6,781 nt of DNA. Origin: Candidatus Heimdallarchaeota archaeon AB_125. Lineage in GTDB: Archaea; Asgardarchaeota; Heimdallarchaeia; Heimdallarchaeales; Heimdallarchaeaceae. Where the stretch lies: the NCBI GenBank assembly GCA_001940755.1, contig MEHH01000154.1:1-6781 (forward strand), in the 5' to 3' direction. Below the pieces are notes generated by a model. It worked only from the letters and a program-made list of their open reading frames with translations, ran no database searches and was not told the DNA's origin. The stretch's first letter is position 1, and every line of letters starts with the position of its first letter. A program made the translations under genes and the position numbers. Positions 4,705 through 6,781 of the stretch are shown here, piece after piece.

Positions 4705-6471
4705 AATATCACAGAAGAAATTAGAGTAATTTTACTTGATAAGAACTCAGACAATCTAGCATCAATAGAACAATCATTTTCAGAAAATTATGACCAAGTA
4801 TCAACTCATTTAACTGTAAATAAGAATCAACTAGACGCAATTAATAACTTTGGTTCTTTTGATGTCATCCTGATCAATGAAGAAATTACGTGGGTTGATA
4901 TCCTGCATCTTTCAGAGCAACTCTACAAAAGTTCACCAGCAATAGCACAAGTTTTGCTTTGTAAGAAACAACCTCATCTCATTTCTGAGAGTTCTAAGCA
5001 ATCACATTTTGATGGTGTAATCGGAAATTTTACCGAAAATTTTCATCTCACTAGTTCTATAGTAAATTTTGCACTAAAAAGGGCTAATGATAGATTCACT
5101 CATGAATCTTTATTAGACGATTACAAACAATTGTTTGATACAACTCCAATCGGCTTTTTCAGATCAACTGAAGATGGAAAGTTAATATTACTCAATCCAG
5201 CAATGATCAAGATGTTTAGATTTGATAGTGAAAAAGAAATGAAATCTTTACAAATCAGAGATTTATACTTTGATCCAGAAAGAAGAAAGTTAGTTTTAGA
5301 TAATTTCAGGAATAAAGGTTATTATCATTCTCAACAAGAAAGGATGAAAAGGAAAAACGGGGAATTATTCTGGGTTTCTATGCAAGCAAGAGCCATTTAT
5401 GATAATAATGGGAATTTTGAGTACTATGAAGGGTCAATAATAGATATATCTAAACAAAAGAAACTAGAAGATGAAATTAAACAATCGGAAAATCAGTATA
5501 GAAAACTCTTTGAAAATACAGGAACTGGAGTATGTGTTGTTAATGAGGATTTCATCATTGTGCTATGTAATAAACGCTTTGAAGAGATTACTGGATATAT
5601 CAAGCAAGATATTGAGAATAAGCTGAAATGGACTGATTTCATACCAAAAGAAGAAATGAAGAAACTTTGTAAATTAAGTGATCAATTAAGAGATGAATCT
5701 GGTATTTTACCAAACAGATTCGAAACTAACCTAATTGATAAGACTGGAGAAGAGCGTAATATTTTAGTTTTTGTTGATTTTCTTCCAGAGAAAAAACAAA
5801 GTGTTAGCTCAATAATAGACATTACTGATTTAAAACTTATTGAATCTGAATTAATAGAAAGTGAACTCAAATACAGAGGTTTTGTTCAAAATTTTGATGG
5901 AATTGCTTATAGGGGAAATATTGATTTTACACCTATATTTTTCCATGGTAAAACTGAAGAAATTACTGGATATACTGAAGAAGAATTTATATCTGGTTAT
6001 ATTCAATGGGACAAATTAATTCTAGAAGACGATTTGGATAAATTAAACAGTAGTTTCACACAAATTGCAGAAGTACCTAATTTCCATGATACTAGAGAAT
6101 ATAGGATTAAAACTAAAGATCAGAAAATAAAGTGGCTCAGAGAACATATTATGAACATAATTGATCAAAATGGAGTCATTACTGGAGTTCAAGGAACTTT
6201 ACGTGATATTTCTACACAGAAACAAACAGAAAAGGAACTCATCAATGCAATCAATCAAATTGAGAAAAATCTTGAGCAATTTACAGTCCTGGTTGATAGC
6301 ATAAGAAATCCTCTTGCAGTAATCGTTGGACTTGTGGATTATTACGGAGAAGAAGAAAAAGAAATTGTCATTAAGCATGCAAATCTGATTGATGATATAA
6401 TCAAACATATTGAAGAAAGAACAGCTGAGTCCGAAGAAGTAAGAAAGTTTATGCTTAAATATTTCTACTAA
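4702..6471 (+). CDS. pseudo-receiver / triple-PAS sensor protein with degenerate kinase-like C-terminus
   Basis: A 589-codon frame of soluble signalling domains. Residues are numbered from codon 4702. Residues 7-125 look like a response-regulator receiver (I-R-V-I-L-L-D; F-D-V-I-L-I-N; Q-V-L-L-C) but lack the phospho-acceptor aspartate (N59) and the conserved Thr (C87). Three PAS domains follow: 139-256 (ending I-I-D-I-S-K-Q-K), 265-381 (ending I-I-D-I-T-D-L-K) and 390-511 (ending L-R-D-I-S-T-Q-K). The final 78 residues form an H-box-like helical pair, V-D-S-I-R-N-P-L, ending E-S-E-E-V-R-K-F; serine 533 occupies the position often held by histidine, and there is no ATPase domain. It probably senses an intracellular ligand or redox cue and acts through protein contacts. 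Start problem: the frame has no ATG, GTG or TTG between the stop at 4693 and a TTG at 4954, which is inside a receiver strand. Either translation begins at ATT 4702 or ATC 4708 after GGGGG, or one extra G separates ATG 4695 from this frame. Confidence 0.75.
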   Translation: MNITEEIRVILLDKNSDNLASIEQSFSENYDQVSTHLTVNKNQLDAINNFGSFDVILINEEITWVDILHLSEQLYKSSPAIAQVLLCKKQPHLISESSKQSHFDGVIGNFTENFHLTSSIVNFALKRANDRFTHESLLDDYKQLFDTTPIGFFRSTEDGKLILLNPAMIKMFRFDSEKEMKSLQIRDLYFDPERRKLVLDNFRNKGYYHSQQERMKRKNGELFWVSMQARAIYDNNGNFEYYEGSIIDISKQKKLEDEIKQSENQYRKLFENTGTGVCVVNEDFIIVLCNKRFEEITGYIKQDIENKLKWTDFIPKEEMKKLCKLSDQLRDESGILPNRFETNLIDKTGEERNILVFVDFLPEKKQSVSSIIDITDLKLIESELIESELKYRGFVQNFDGIAYRGNIDFTPIFFHGKTEEITGYTEEEFISGYIQWDKLILEDDLDKLNSSFTQIAEVPNFHDTREYRIKTKDQKIKWLREHIMNIIDQNGVITGVQGTLRDISTQKQTEKELINAINQIEKNLEQFTVLVDSIRNPLAVIVGLVDYYGEEEKEIVIKHANLIDDIIKHIEERTAESEEVRKFMLKYFY

Positions 6472-6516
6472 AGTACCAAATACCATTAAGAAATAGTTAA
6501 ATTGCTTCAATTCTGA

Positions 6517-6530
6517 TAATCGTACGATTA
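6517..6530. repeat. 14-bp perfect palindrome at the end of the kinase gene
   Basis: TAATCGTACGATTA reads the same on both strands and includes the TAA stop (6530-6528) of the minus-strand kinase gene. It lies in the 56-base gap between two convergent genes. It may be a site for a dimeric protein or a small transcript-end hairpin; neither is supported further. Confidence 0.4.
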
Positions 6531-6781
6531 ATCACATCTTGGAAGCTCAACAGTAACTATTGTGCCCTGAGGTATATTATCTTCAAAATAGATTTTTCCT
6601 TCAAATCTTTGAACTAAATTTTCAATTAGAAATAAACCTATTCCACCTACACCCTTGTCACTTTTTCTAAATTCTTTCTTGAAGACTTTTTTCTTATCTT
6701 CATCACTAATACCAATACCATTATCCTTTACTTTAATGAAAACTGATTGTTCATCAAATGTAGTTTCGACCTGAACTAGGA
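6528..6781 (-). CDS. histidine kinase, C-terminal ATPase domain only (gene runs off the window)
   Basis: The last 83 codons of a gene entering from the right edge, ending in TAA. It reads as the second half of a HATPase_c domain: V-F-I-K-V-K-D-N-G-I-G-I (G1 box, ATP/magnesium contacts), S-D-E-D-K-K-K-V-F (F-box region), G-V-G-G-I-G-L-F-L-I (G2 box), then E-G-K-I-Y-F-E-D and G-T-I-V-T-V-E-L-P at the end. The N-box, the phospho-histidine and any sensor domains would lie beyond 6781. The visible nucleotide-binding motifs look intact, so this should be an active kinase half. It is convergent with the PAS protein, which lacks exactly this domain, so a partnership is possible but not shown. Confidence 0.85.
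   Translation of the reverse strand, partial: LVQVETTFDEQSVFIKVKDNGIGISDEDKKKVFKKEFRKSDKGVGGIGLFLIENLVQRFEGKIYFEDNIPQGTIVTVELPRCD

Noticed and set aside
4954..4956. TTG as start of the PAS protein
   Set aside because: It falls within a predicted receiver strand (A-Q-V-L-L-C); the upstream 84 codons read as a coherent domain.
5682..5870. Minus-strand frame of 62 codons
   Set aside because: Antisense to the second PAS domain; shadow frame.
6199..6510. Minus-strand frame of 103 codons
   Set aside because: Antisense to the third PAS domain and helical block; low-complexity F/N/C-rich product typical of a shadow frame.

Overview
The window looks like a stretch of an AT-rich archaeal chromosome, most likely from an uncultivated lineage. 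The signs are TATA-box promoters with oligo-T terminators, Shine-Dalgarno motifs of the GGTGA type (matching the end of archaeal 16S rRNA), a NosD-type secreted beta-helix protein ending in a PEF-like C-terminal anchor, a DUF998 membrane protein, and a PAS sensor whose C-terminal block (D-x-I-R-N-P-L ... E-S-E-x-V-R) I know mainly from methanogens and other archaea. An Asgard-type or methanogen-related archaeon would fit. This is an inference from gene style, not a phylogenetic result.

Layout. (1) 2-604 (+): 3' part of a GNAT acetyltransferase whose start lies outside the window. It converges on a minus-strand operon, with a 9-bp inverted repeat across both stop codons. (2) 2304-624 (-): a compact operon read as TATA box, 19-bp palindromic operator, four-helix membrane protein, TetR-family repressor, and a short Rossmann (FAD/NAD-binding) protein. 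The genes overlap or nearly touch. The operator sits where the transcription start should fall, so the natural model is TetR autoregulation of the whole operon. (3) 3500-2352 (-): a NosD-like secreted or surface beta-helix protein with its own oligo-T terminator. (4) 3715-4440 (+): a six-helix DUF998 protein. (5) 4702-6471 (+): a multi-domain signalling protein with a degenerate receiver, three PAS domains and a histidine-kinase-like helical block lacking the phospho-histidine and any ATPase domain. Its reading frame clearly starts near 4702, where no ATG, GTG or TTG is present; an ATG sits one base out of frame at a run of five Gs. (6) 6528-6781 (-): the C-terminal ATPase domain of a histidine kinase, cut by the window end and convergent with the PAS gene.

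The two items most worth following are the TetR/4TM/mini-Rossmann operon with its clear operator, and the sensor gene with a missing start and apparently dead phosphotransfer residues beside an ATPase-bearing kinase gene. I see no rRNA or tRNA gene, CRISPR array, insertion sequence or phage signature.
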